Below the pieces are notes generated by a model, which was not told where the DNA came from, searched no databases, and saw only the letters and a program-made list of their open reading frames with translations. Below, one piece after another: positions 1-6,891 of a stretch of DNA of 38,511 nucleotides (the stretch's first letter is position 1; every line of letters begins with the position of its first letter). This DNA comes from Gramella sp. AN32. GTDB taxonomy: Bacteria > Bacteroidota > Bacteroidia > Flavobacteriales > Flavobacteriaceae. The translations under genes and the position numbers were made by a program. Location: contig NZ_QEYO01000026.1 in assembly GCF_023718305.1 (NCBI RefSeq), positions 1-38,511 on the forward strand, read 5' to 3'.

Positions 1-367
1 CAGGTATATCTTTTGCTGCCAATGACAAGCGTTCTTGAACTTGCTGTCGAGCCCAATAGAGATCAGTATCTTCTTCAAATACTATGGTCACAATGGAAAG
101 CCCAAAACGAGAAAAAGATCGCATATCCTTTATCCCAGGTATGCTTACCATTGTTTGTTCAACGGGAAATGTTACAAGTTGTTCTACCTCCTGAGCTGCA
201 AGGGTAGGGGAAACGGTTATGACCATTACCTGATTATCTGTAATATCGGGTACGGCATCTATGGGCAGTTTTGTTAGGGAATAGACTCCCCAGCCTATAA
301 GGAACAAGGTTAATATTCCGACAACAAGTTTGTTGTTAATCGAAAATTGAATGATTTTATCTAACAT
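1..367 (-). CDS. CusA/CzcA-family heavy-metal RND efflux pump, N-terminal part only
   Basis: The reading frame opens with ATG at 367 and runs off the left edge without a stop, giving 122 residues. It begins MLDKIIQFSINNKLVVGIL and contains PDITDNQV, LVTFPVE and SRFGLSIVTIVFEED. These are the first transmembrane helix and start of the first periplasmic loop of HME-type RND pumps, which export metal ions by proton antiport through the inner membrane as part of a tripartite complex. It is clearly related to, but distinct from, the complete pump at 17369-21772, which has the matching segments PDITNNQV, FVTYPVE and SRFGLSVVTIVFEDE. It is the last visible gene of the minus-strand metal block; its adaptor and outer-membrane partners should lie to the left. 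The metal cannot be told from this fragment. Confidence 0.93.
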   Translation of the reverse strand, partial: MLDKIIQFSINNKLVVGILTLFLIGWGVYSLTKLPIDAVPDITDNQVMVITVSPTLAAQEVEQLVTFPVEQTMVSIPGIKDMRSFSRFGLSIVTIVFEEDTDLYWARQQVQERLSLAAKDIP

Positions 368-510
368 TATAGTAGAAGAATTTTATGATGGAAAACGAAA
401 ATATGAAACACCAGGAGCTGACTTCATAGACATTTTTCAAAAAGACTATGGTTTTTAAACTAAAGATGATTAATGGAAGCTATGACAAAAGAATATTGCA
501 TAACTAATTT

Positions 511-558
511 GTGATATAAGTAGAATCAAGCTCCAATAAGCTTGAGTGTATATATCAC
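511..558 (-). promoter_or_regulatory. Conserved 3' hairpin after the first small-protein gene
   Basis: Outer arms GTGATATA (511-518) and TATATCAC (551-558) enclose an inner perfect stem TCAAGCT (526-532)/AGCTTGA (539-545). It begins 8 nt after the stop codon of the 566-967 gene on the minus strand. No T-run follows, so it is not a standard intrinsic terminator. The paralogous gene has an equivalent structure at 1309-1353 with the same outer arms and a different but still paired inner stem. An mRNA-stabilising or processing element is possible; the function is unknown. Confidence 0.5.
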
Positions 559-565
559 TTTGAAA

Positions 566-967
566 TTAACAAGAAGGAGGTCCCCGGAGGGTATGGGAGG
601 ATAATGTTGAAAAATATGGAATTATAGGATAATCCCGAAAGCGCTGCTTTTCAAAGTTTGTGTGCCAAATAAATTGATTATCTACTTCAATTATTGAGGC
701 AGCATTTTGGAGAATTTTCGTCTTAACATTTAGGGTTTTAACAGCTCCTGTTACATATTTTAAAGTCCTTTCATTAGAAGAATGCTGGAAGTGCTCGAAA
801 ATATGACCTAGTTCTGAATGTTCGTGAGCAATTTGATCAGAGCCTGTTGTTGAAACAGTAGAAATAGAAATATTCTCACCAGTAGTTGCATCAGTATGAG
901 GCACGATATCGTGACCTACCATAATGAAGGCTGCTGTAAAGAACAATATATTTCTAAATAACTTCAA
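566..967 (-). CDS. Small secreted His-rich protein, copy A (function unknown)
   Basis: The 133-residue protein starts with a hydrophobic export segment (about residues 5-17, NILFFTAAFIM) followed by HDIVPHTD and a second His cluster (HEHSELGHIFEHFQH, about 48-62). The only cysteine is the last residue, and the tail reads HTLRGPPSC. I do not recognise a named family. The histidine pattern and the position directly upstream of a CusA pump and among P1B ATPases suggest a periplasmic metal-binding role; that is inference. It is a paralogue of the 1363-1764 protein: the last 33 residues, from W101, are identical, while the middle has diverged. The gene is 60 nt downstream of a tiny membrane-protein gene (1028-1210) and 198 nt upstream of the CusA start. 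Confidence 0.8.
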   Translation of the reverse strand: MKLFRNILFFTAAFIMVGHDIVPHTDATTGENISISTVSTTGSDQIAHEHSELGHIFEHFQHSSNERTLKYVTGAVKTLNVKTKILQNAASIIEVDNQFIWHTNFEKQRFRDYPIIPYFSTLSSHTLRGPPSC

Positions 968-1027
968 GGTGTACTTAATCCAAAATTAGTTGCGAAAGTA
1001 ATTAATTAATTCTGTATAACAAAATTC

Positions 1028-1210
1028 TCAATGGGTATGATCAACAATAAACATATTGCTGTACAAGACTAAAATGAACAATAGAAGTACAAAAATTACA
1101 ACTGCAACAATAAAGAAAATTTTTAAAGCTTTGTATTTTTTTCTAATTTCTATCTCCGATTCTTTTTTGTTTCTCTCTAGTTTTCTTTTTTCTCTGCGGT
1201 TTTGTGACAT
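1028..1210 (-). CDS. Tiny single-span membrane protein (MSQNRR family), copy 1
   Basis: This 60-residue protein has a highly basic N-terminus (MSQNRREKRKLERNKK...) of about 28 residues, then one hydrophobic helix (about 30-51) and a short tail ending VDHTH. The predicted topology is N-in with the short C-terminus in the periplasm. Two other genes in the window share the plan: 3121-3306, which also begins MSQNRR, and 1834-2001. Each sits in the metal block. The start ATG is the only one giving the shared MSQNRR beginning. Function is unknown; the ending HTH motif and the context allow, but do not show, metal binding. A coding origin is supported by the shared N-terminus across copies rather than by length. 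Confidence 0.65.
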   Translation of the reverse strand: MSQNRREKRKLERNKKESEIEIRKKYKALKIFFIVAVVIFVLLLFILVLYSNMFIVDHTH

Positions 1211-1308
1211 TGTGTTAGGTATTATTATTTCAGGTAAGCATAAGTCTTAGTATGCTAAAAATGATAAATGGGAATAGTTATGCTAAAAGACTTTTGCATA
1301 ACCAAATC

Positions 1309-1353
1309 GTGATATAGTAGTATTAAGGTCAATGAATGCCTTGATAATATCAC
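1309..1353 (-). promoter_or_regulatory. Conserved 3' hairpin after the second small-protein gene
   Basis: Outer arms GTGATAT (1309-1315) and ATATCAC (1347-1353) match those of the 511-558 element. The inner stem is ATTAAGG (1322-1328)/CCTTGAT (1339-1345), paired with one G-T wobble and different in sequence from the inner stem of the other copy. It lies 9 nt past the stop codon of the 1363-1764 gene. Pairing kept despite sequence change is evidence for selection on RNA (or DNA) structure. Confidence 0.5.
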
Positions 1354-1362
1354 TTTAATAAA

Positions 1363-1764
1363 CTAACAAGAAGGAGGTCCACGAAGGGTATGGGAGGATA
1401 ATGTTGAAAAATATGGTATTATGGGATAATCCCGAAAGCGCTGCTTTTCAAAGTTTGTGTGCCAAGTAAATTGGTCGTCTATGTCAACTATTAAGACAGC
1501 ATCTTGGAGGATTTTGTTCTTAAAATTGAAGTTGTTAATATTTCCAGATATATATTTTAAAGTACTATTACTATAAGAGTGCTGAAAGTGCTCAAATATA
1601 TGACCTAGCTCTGAATGTTTGTTGGCTATTTGTTCAGAACCTGATGTTGAATTGGAAGAAAATGAAATATTATCACCCTTAGATATGTCAGTATGAGGCA
1701 CGATATCGTGGCCCAGCATAATGAAGGCTGCTGTAAAAAACAGTATATTCCTAAATGGCTTCAA
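1363..1764 (-). CDS. Small secreted His-rich protein, copy B (function unknown)
   Basis: The 133-residue paralogue of the 566-967 protein has the same length and plan: a hydrophobic export segment (NILFFTAAFIMLG), HDIVPHTD, then HSELGHIFEHFQHS and a tail HTLRGPPSC. The first 26 and last 33 residues are almost the same as copy A; the region between about 27 and 100 differs at many positions but keeps the histidines of the SELGHIFEHFQHS segment. This pattern suggests either gene conversion at the ends or strong constraint on them. A tiny membrane-protein gene (1834-2001) lies 69 nt upstream. I do not know the family; periplasmic metal handling is inferred from histidines and neighbours. Confidence 0.8.
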   Translation of the reverse strand: MKPFRNILFFTAAFIMLGHDIVPHTDISKGDNISFSSNSTSGSEQIANKHSELGHIFEHFQHSYSNSTLKYISGNINNFNFKNKILQDAVLIVDIDDQFTWHTNFEKQRFRDYPIIPYFSTLSSHTLRGPPSC

Positions 1765-1833
1765 AAATTTTACCTGAAAAACTTCGTGAAAATAGCTATT
1801 TAATCTTACAATGTAAAACTATCTTTAAAAAAT

Positions 1834-2001
1834 TCAATTCTTATGGATATTCCCTTTTAGCGCAAAAAAGTATAGCAGAAATGCGGCCATTACCATAAGG
1901 ATTATCATAATAATACCCTTGACCTTATCTCTTTTTGTGATTTCGGTATTCGATGATTTTCGAATTTTTTTGTTTTTGCTATGATTACTTTTCTGATACA
2001 T
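1834..2001 (-). CDS. Tiny single-span membrane protein (TKRDK family), copy 2
   Basis: A 55-residue frame starts at ATG 2001 (MYQKSNHSKNKK...) and stops with TGA at 1834. It has a basic N-terminus, the stretch TEITKRDKVKGII, and one hydrophobic helix (about residues 29-47, ending LLYFF). The TKRDK-x-x-GI segment and the LLYFF/IIYFF end of the helix match the 3121-3306 protein (VTKRDKLYGI...IIYFFE), which is the main reason to accept such a short gene. It precedes the second His-rich secreted protein as 1028-1210 precedes the first. Function is unknown; a small subunit or accessory peptide of a metal transporter is one possibility. Confidence 0.6.
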   Translation of the reverse strand: MYQKSNHSKNKKIRKSSNTEITKRDKVKGIIMIILMVMAAFLLYFFALKGNIHKN

Positions 2002-2173
2002 CCCACTGGATTATTTTCACTATATTTTCTTTGACCCAACTGCCTTGAATATCGCAAGCAATTCCAAACACACATTTTCAAAAAAAAGTCTTCTCACATA
2101 GAGTTATATCCTTAATCATATTAGTTTTGCGGCTAGATTTTATCCCCCCTTTAACAGGATATGTGACAATATA

Positions 2174-3016
2174 TTATTTAAGAACAAGCAAAGGAATATT
2201 GGAACCAAAAACTAATTTCTTTCTTAGCCCCTTCTCAAACAATCGCTCAAAAAATTTGTGTTCCCTATAGAAAAGTGCCAGTACATCAATCGGCTTTTCA
2301 CTAAGAAACTTGTTAATCCCTTTTTCAGGGTCTTCGTTTTGAAAAATGTTGAAAGTGAATTCTTTTTGGCCCAAGAAGTTTTTATAATTGGTACGCACCT
2401 CATTTTCATTTAAGGCAGCATCATTTTCATTCGTGATTTGGACAAGGTGCAAATTGGCATTGAATGTTTCCAGCAACTTGTCCAAAAGGTCTAAATCAAC
2501 ATCATTCTCCAGACTATCCTCATCCAATGCTAAACCCAAATGACTTATGGTAGTGAATTTTATGCTCTCTGGAACAACTAATACCGAACAAGGGGCATTT
2601 CGGGTAACTTTTTCGCTTACCGTACCTACAAAAAACTCTTCAATTGATGAGTCTGCGCCTTTCGTGCCCATTACTATTAGATTTGCATTTTCATCTTTTG
2701 CGGTTTGGCAAATGACATCTACGGTAGTGCCAAAACCAACGTAACTTTTGTAATCTATGGATGTGAGTTCAGGAAAACTATCAATAAATTCTTGAAGCTT
2801 ACTTTCATTTAATTTTTCTTGGGATTCTTGGTTTTCCGAAATTGGAACTGCCATAGTTCCCATTCCTATGGGCGTACTCGATGGATATGCCACTGTATAG
2901 GCGTGAACGAAAACAATTTTGGTTCGCAGTTTCTTCGCCAGAGCTAATACATATTTTACAGTGTTTCTTGAAACTTCAGTAAAATCAATCGGTATTATTA
3001 TTGTTATAGTTTTCAT
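2174..3016 (-). CDS. Universal stress protein, UspA family
   Basis: The 280-residue cytoplasmic protein has an N-terminal Usp domain (about 1-150), beginning ITIIIPIDFTEVSRNTVKYVLALA and containing the nucleotide-binding loop MGTKGADSSIEEFFVGTVSEKV (G117, G120, G131-T132). The loop has one residue more than the usual G-2x-G-9x-G spacing. The second half (about 150-280) is a degenerate Usp domain without the loop, ending FGSNIPLLVLK. Two-domain Usp proteins of this length are common in Bacteroidota. Usp proteins bind ATP or related ligands and act in stress survival. It sits between the tiny membrane-protein genes of the metal block and 104 nt downstream of the 3121-3306 gene, so co-expression with metal stress genes is plausible. 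Confidence 0.9.
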   Translation of the reverse strand: MKTITIIIPIDFTEVSRNTVKYVLALAKKLRTKIVFVHAYTVAYPSSTPIGMGTMAVPISENQESQEKLNESKLQEFIDSFPELTSIDYKSYVGFGTTVDVICQTAKDENANLIVMGTKGADSSIEEFFVGTVSEKVTRNAPCSVLVVPESIKFTTISHLGLALDEDSLENDVDLDLLDKLLETFNANLHLVQITNENDAALNENEVRTNYKNFLGQKEFTFNIFQNEDPEKGINKFLSEKPIDVLALFYREHKFFERLFEKGLRKKLVFGSNIPLLVLK

Positions 3017-3120
3017 ATTACAGTATTTTTTATTGTTATTTAATCTAATTAATACAAGGTGTTTTTCATTTTAGTTACAGACAGATTGAGTGATGTTAGT
3101 CCATTTCGTTATCTCCATAT

Positions 3121-3306
3121 TTAATTACCATAAAAAAGAAGATAAAAAAAGTAGAAAATAGTTTCGAAAAAATAAATAATAAGAACTGCAACAAAAATTC
3201 CGGCAAGTGCAAGGATTCCATATAACTTATCTCTTTTGGTCACGGTACTTTTTACTGGTTTTTCATTCTTTTTTCTCTGCCTTCTCTTTCTTCGATTTTG
3301 AGACAT
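3121..3306 (-). CDS. Tiny single-span membrane protein (MSQNRR/TKRDK family), copy 3
   Basis: The frame is open from ATG 3330, but the start at 3306 is preferred because it gives MSQNRRKRRQRKK, the same beginning as the 1028-1210 protein. From there the product is 61 residues: a very basic N-terminus, VTKRDKLYGI as in the 1834-2001 protein, and a long hydrophobic helix with an aromatic tail (IIYFFETIFYFFYLLFYGN). It therefore links the two other copies into one family. It lies 32 nt downstream of the P1B-2 ATPase gene and may be translated from the same mRNA. Function unknown. Confidence 0.65.
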   Translation of the reverse strand: MSQNRRKRRQRKKNEKPVKSTVTKRDKLYGILALAGIFVAVLIIYFFETIFYFFYLLFYGN

Positions 3307-3338
3307 TTTTTCATTTTTCTGCTTCTTCAAATTTTAAA

Positions 3339-5297
3339 TTATTTCCACTTCATCTTCTGTAAGCGTACCGCGTTCAATATTGCCAGCAAAGCAACCCCAA
3401 CATCGGCAAAAACAGCTTCCCACATGGTGGCCAGGCCACCTGCACCTAAGATAAGGACTATGATTTTTACCCCAAATGCCAAACCGATATTCTGCCAAAC
3501 GATACGTCTGGTGGAGCGGCCTATTTTAATGGCGCGGGCAATTTTTGAAGGCTGGTCCGTCTGAATAATAACATCTGCGGTCTCAATAGCAACATCGCTG
3601 CCCAAACCACCCATGGCAATACCCACATCACTTGCCGCCAACACGGGCGCATCGTTGATACCATCACCAATAAAGGCAACTTTAGTATCGGGCTGCTTTT
3701 TGAGTTTTTCAACTTCATCCAGCTTGTCTTCAGGAAGTAAGCCTCCCTTTGCAGTATGAATACCCATTTCTTTTGCAATTTGTTGGGTTATGGAATCCTT
3801 GTCGCCTGAAAGCATTATGATTTTAGAAATTCCTGATTCCCGAATTTGTCTGATGGCTTCGTGGGCATCTTCTTTTAATTCATCTGCAATGATGACGTAG
3901 CCAGCAAATTTGCTTTCAATGGAAACCATTACAATGGATTCAACAATGTTGTCTGTTTCGGTAGGAACTGTGATATTATTTGAAGTCATCAGCGCTTTGT
4001 TACCTACCAAAACCGTTTTGCCATTTACCGTTCCCTTTAATCCTTTTCCTGCAACTTCTGTTACTTCGGTTGCCTGAAAATCTTCGCCATCGGCTTTATA
4101 TTCCATAATTGCCTTGGCAATGGGATGGGTGGATTGTTCTTCCATCGCCATTAGGTATTTCATAAATTCCGCTTCTTCCCAATCAATGGCTTTTATTTCC
4201 TTGATTTTGAAAACACCTTTGGTCACGGTTCCGGTTTTATCCATTACCACTGTGGTTATCTTTGTCATTTCGTCCAAAAAGGAAGCTCCCTTAAAGAGAA
4301 TTCCATTTTTTGAAGCTGCTCCCAATCCACCGAAATAACCCAACGGAATAGAGATAACCAATGCACAAGGACAGGAAATAACCAAGAATATCAATGCCCT
4401 GTAAAGCCAATCACTAAACACATAATCCACAACAAAAAAATAGGGAACGAATGTTAGCGCAATTGCCAAGAACACCACAATAGGCGTATAAATTCTTGCA
4501 AACCTTCTGATAAATAATTCAGTTTTTGATTTACGTGCGGTGGCATTCTGAACCATTTCGAGAATTCGAGCAATGGAACTGTCCTTAAATTCCTTGGTAG
4601 TTTCAATTTCAATAACGCCATCAAGGTTGATACTTCCCGCAAATACTTTTTCGCCTTTTGCAATGGTATCGGGTTTGCTTTCGCCCGTTAAAGCTGCTGT
4701 ATTGAACGAGCCTTTTTCAGAAAGTAAAATACCATCCAAAGGGATTTTTTCGCCCACACGGACTTGTACTTTTTCGCCAATGGCAACGGTTTCGGGGTTT
4801 ACAGAAACATAATTGTTGTTCCTATAGACCAAGGCTTCATTAGGTCTTACATCCAGTAATGCCTTGATGCTTCCCTTGGCTCTTTTAACCGCGGCACTTT
4901 GGAACAATTCGCCTACCGCATAAAATAACATTACTGCCACACCTTCGGGATATTCGCCAATGGCGAATGCACCTATAGTTGCGATAGACATCAATAAAAA
5001 CTCGGTAAAAAAATCGCCATTTTTGATGCTTTTCCAACCTTCCTTTATCACAGGAAAACCTACAGGAAGGTATGCCACTGCATACCAGACGATACGTATC
5101 CAATTTTTAAAGAATGCTACATCAAAATAATCCATCGCAATGCCAATAATCAGCATTACAAAGCTGAAAATTGCTGGTACATAAACTTTAAATTTCCCTA
5201 TACTTTCCGGACTGCTATGGTTGTGGCCATCATTGCGCTTGTGAGTATCTGAAGAAGTTTTATTCAAATCTCTTAAATTGACTTTCTTTTTTTTCAT
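3339..5297 (-). CDS. P1B-2-type heavy-metal ATPase (Zn2+/Cd2+/Pb2+ exporter)
   Basis: The 652-residue integral membrane ATPase has the full set of P-type motifs: TGES (204-207) in the actuator domain, SCPCALVISIP with the CPC metal site (C309, C311), the phosphorylated D353 in DKTGT, HP at 391-392, and GDGINDAP near the C-terminus. The last helices carry NIGLAFGVKI and FADVGVALLAILNAVRL; the lysine and the D-x-G pattern are those of ZntA/CadA (P1B-2), which export divalent Zn, Cd and Pb rather than Cu(I). There is no N-terminal CxxC HMA domain; instead a short His-bearing leader (THKRNDGHNHSS). It is followed by a tiny membrane-protein gene and preceded by a YceI-like secreted protein gene 32 nt away, consistent with one operon. 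Confidence 0.94.
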   Translation of the reverse strand: MKKKKVNLRDLNKTSSDTHKRNDGHNHSSPESIGKFKVYVPAIFSFVMLIIGIAMDYFDVAFFKNWIRIVWYAVAYLPVGFPVIKEGWKSIKNGDFFTEFLLMSIATIGAFAIGEYPEGVAVMLFYAVGELFQSAAVKRAKGSIKALLDVRPNEALVYRNNNYVSVNPETVAIGEKVQVRVGEKIPLDGILLSEKGSFNTAALTGESKPDTIAKGEKVFAGSINLDGVIEIETTKEFKDSSIARILEMVQNATARKSKTELFIRRFARIYTPIVVFLAIALTFVPYFFVVDYVFSDWLYRALIFLVISCPCALVISIPLGYFGGLGAASKNGILFKGASFLDEMTKITTVVMDKTGTVTKGVFKIKEIKAIDWEEAEFMKYLMAMEEQSTHPIAKAIMEYKADGEDFQATEVTEVAGKGLKGTVNGKTVLVGNKALMTSNNITVPTETDNIVESIVMVSIESKFAGYVIIADELKEDAHEAIRQIRESGISKIIMLSGDKDSITQQIAKEMGIHTAKGGLLPEDKLDEVEKLKKQPDTKVAFIGDGINDAPVLAASDVGIAMGGLGSDVAIETADVIIQTDQPSKIARAIKIGRSTRRIVWQNIGLAFGVKIIVLILGAGGLATMWEAVFADVGVALLAILNAVRLQKMKWK

Positions 5298-5329
5298 TAG
5301 TTTGATAATAATTTTATTTTAATTCACAG

Positions 5330-5872
5330 TTATTCCAATCTCAATACCATTTGGGCAAACTGCACCTCTATGGTGTCATCGATACCCTCTATTAAGGAAT
5401 CCAAACCAGTATTTGAAACCAATAATTGTCCGGTTGCACTTATCAGGCAGGACATACTTACCCCTTGTTCTATATGGGTAATGGTTGCTTTAAATTGTGA
5501 TTTAAAGGATTTTCCTTGATAAGTAACATCTATCAGCCAATTAAAGTTGATAGGGTCGTGCCGTTTTGATAAAAAATCCTGTGATGGAATAGTGCCAGTA
5601 AACCGAAGCAATAAAGGGGTTCCCCCCTGTTGTATAATGGTATTGATTTCAGAAATATCTGTTGATAAAGTCTTAAGGTCGAGGACACCATTCACCACTT
5701 TGGAATCATAATCAAGATATAGTGCCAATTTATGGCTTTCTGCCTTGACGGGTTTATCGTCAACCAAAGTCATCATCATAATATGACCTTCTTCAGTTGT
5801 ATAAACTTTTTGGGCGTTTACCTTATAATAACTAACCAACAAGATTATTAAAAAACAATGTTTAAAATTCAT
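5330..5872 (-). CDS. Secreted protein, possibly YceI-like
   Basis: The frame is open from 5944, but ATG 5872 gives a clean signal peptide (MNFKHCFLIILLVSYYKVNAQ) and is preferred. The mature part is about 160 residues. It has a beta-rich pattern with segments resembling YceI-family lipocalin-like proteins: DLKTLSTDISEINTII, LLLRFTGTIPSQDFL, and a final IEGIDDTIEVQFAQMVLRL. The resemblance is by eye and only moderate, so the family name is tentative. YceI-like proteins bind amphiphilic ligands in the periplasm and are often found in Bacteroidota envelope or metal clusters. The gene is immediately upstream of the P1B-2 ATPase (32 nt). Confidence 0.6.
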   Translation of the reverse strand: MNFKHCFLIILLVSYYKVNAQKVYTTEEGHIMMMTLVDDKPVKAESHKLALYLDYDSKVVNGVLDLKTLSTDISEINTIIQQGGTPLLLRFTGTIPSQDFLSKRHDPINFNWLIDVTYQGKSFKSQFKATITHIEQGVSMSCLISATGQLLVSNTGLDSLIEGIDDTIEVQFAQMVLRLE

Positions 5873-5897
5873 AATATCCATTTTTAATTGTATAATT

Positions 5898-5973
5898 AAA
5901 AAAAAGCAGCTTCTACTTTTTCTTTTAATGCTATTATTAATCATTTTGCTATAAGAAGCATCATAAAAGCTGC
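5898..5973 (-). terminator. Possible terminator or attenuator before the YceI-like gene
   Basis: On the minus strand GCAGCTT (plus 5967-5973) can pair with AAGCTGC (plus 5906-5912), and the second arm is followed at once by eight T residues (plus 5898-5905). The loop is long (54 nt) and can itself pair partly. The T-run ends about 26 nt before the preferred start of the YceI-like gene, so it could attenuate read-through from the upstream genes. Confidence 0.35.
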
Positions 5974-6045
5974 CTGCTATTAATTAAGTTTTCACTTAAT
6001 TTATTTTAAATAAAAAATTTCACTCCTTCACATAACCACTTACCA

Positions 6046-6312
6046 CTACTTATTATCTATATTCTTTTCTCTTTTACCGAAATAATACATCAGCGCAACA
6101 GTGGCACCTAATAATCCGAAAAGAATATTCTCAAAAATTTGATTCCCATTGATATTCAAAATTTCAATGAAATTATTTATTAAATATTCCCACCAATTAA
6201 TTTCATAATTCTGGCTGCTAAACGTGAAAATTGTTATTCCAAAAGGTTGAAGGATAAAAATACCTATGGCAAAACCAATTAGGATGGTAATAAAAATGTT
6301 TTTTTTATTCAT
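6046..6312 (-). CDS. Small two-span membrane protein (unknown)
   Basis: An 88-residue protein with a hydrophobic helix near the start (about 7-31, IFITILIGFAIGIFILQPFGITIF), a polar, Trp-containing middle (NYEINWWEYLINNFIEILNINGNQIFE) and a second helix (about 62-78, ILFGLLGATVALMYYFG), ending in a charged tail KREKNIDNK. I do not recognise it. Its stop is 24 nt from the next upstream gene, the SpoIIAA-like gene at 6337, so it belongs to the same minus-strand run. No cysteine and no obvious metal ligand cluster is present. Coding status is supported by the hydrophobic-polar-hydrophobic organisation and tight spacing. Confidence 0.6.
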   Translation of the reverse strand: MNKKNIFITILIGFAIGIFILQPFGITIFTFSSQNYEINWWEYLINNFIEILNINGNQIFENILFGLLGATVALMYYFGKREKNIDNK

Positions 6313-6336
6313 AGTCTATCTTTTACGGAAGTTAGC

Positions 6337-6696
6337 TTACTGGCTCTCAATCCAACTTTTGGCATCTTCCTTTTCGTCTAAATTGAAGTACTTAATTTCG
6401 GCGTTCGTAAAAGGCTTCATAAATTGGGCTATCCATTCCTGCCATTTTTTATCTCCTACCATTGCTATTTTTTCATAGTCCTTGGCGTGGGCCGTGTCCA
6501 TTTTCAGGTCTTTCCATAAACCAGGCAAGTCCCAACCCGTAAAGTTTTCCATCTCAAAATACCAACGAACCTTCATCCCCTTGTCCAGTATGGCGTGGAT
6601 AAGTGGGTGGATTTTTTCTATATCTTCTTTTCTCAATTTGCCTGAAGCTTTTGTAGCAATGGTATTTTTATTTGTTAATTCGATTATCCGTAACAT
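6337..6696 (-). CDS. SpoIIAA-like (STAS-fold) protein, copy 1
   Basis: The 119-residue cytoplasmic protein matches the SpoIIAA-like family (PF11964): an initial strand MLRIIELTNKNTIATKASGKL, the central WYFEMENFTGWD, then KIAMVGDKKWQEWIAQFMKPF and the ending AEIKYFNLDEKEDAKSWI. The paralogue at 14811-15173 keeps the same landmarks (WYIEMQNFEGW, ALVGSIKWQE, AHIKFY, DAKEWI). The family has a STAS/anti-sigma antagonist fold and probably binds small hydrophobic ligands; its role in metal islands is not established. It lies 44 nt downstream of a 43-codon membrane-protein gene and upstream of the 88-residue membrane protein gene. Confidence 0.85.
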   Translation of the reverse strand: MLRIIELTNKNTIATKASGKLRKEDIEKIHPLIHAILDKGMKVRWYFEMENFTGWDLPGLWKDLKMDTAHAKDYEKIAMVGDKKWQEWIAQFMKPFTNAEIKYFNLDEKEDAKSWIESQ

Positions 6697-6740
6697 TTTA
6701 TATAGTTTTTAATTAATTACCATTAATAAAAGATTCCATC

Positions 6741-6872
6741 TTATTTTGGGTTTTTCATTCTTTTTATTAGCCAAATTACCAGCCAAATAAATCCAACAAT
6801 CAGCAAAATTCCGCCAAGCCACATAGCAGCACACATCCAGCAGAAACCATCCGTGTTCATATTATCCATCAT
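6741..6872 (-). CDS. Very small Cys/Met-rich membrane peptide (unknown)
   Basis: A 43-residue frame begins with two adjacent ATG codons (6872 and 6869) and stops with TAA at 6741. The peptide contains GFCWMCAAMWLGG, then one hydrophobic helix (ILLIVGFIWLVIWLI) and a basic tail KRMKNPK. The C-x-x-C plus Met/Trp composition and the location 19 nt after the multicopper oxidase gene suggest a copper-linked peptide, but this is inference from context. It is too short for statistical confidence; the regular hydrophobic helix with a positively charged cytoplasmic end supports it being translated. Confidence 0.55.
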   Translation of the reverse strand: MMDNMNTDGFCWMCAAMWLGGILLIVGFIWLVIWLIKRMKNPK

Positions 6873-6891
6873 AATTTTATAATTTAAGTGA

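Larger units (their letters stand above)
466..1764. repeat. Imperfect tandem duplication of a gene-plus-hairpin module
   Basis: About 500 bp at 466-967 is repeated at about 1258-1764, roughly 795 bp apart and in the same orientation. The copied unit covers a 133-codon gene and its 3' flank with a hairpin. Similarity is highest over the last third of the gene and weakest in its middle. Each copy is preceded (on the minus strand) by a tiny membrane-protein gene (1028-1210 and 1834-2001), so the duplicated unit may have been a two-gene module. Confidence 0.8.

Noticed and set aside
511..1353. The two 3' hairpins as intrinsic terminators
   Set aside because: Neither is followed by a T-run on the transcribed strand.
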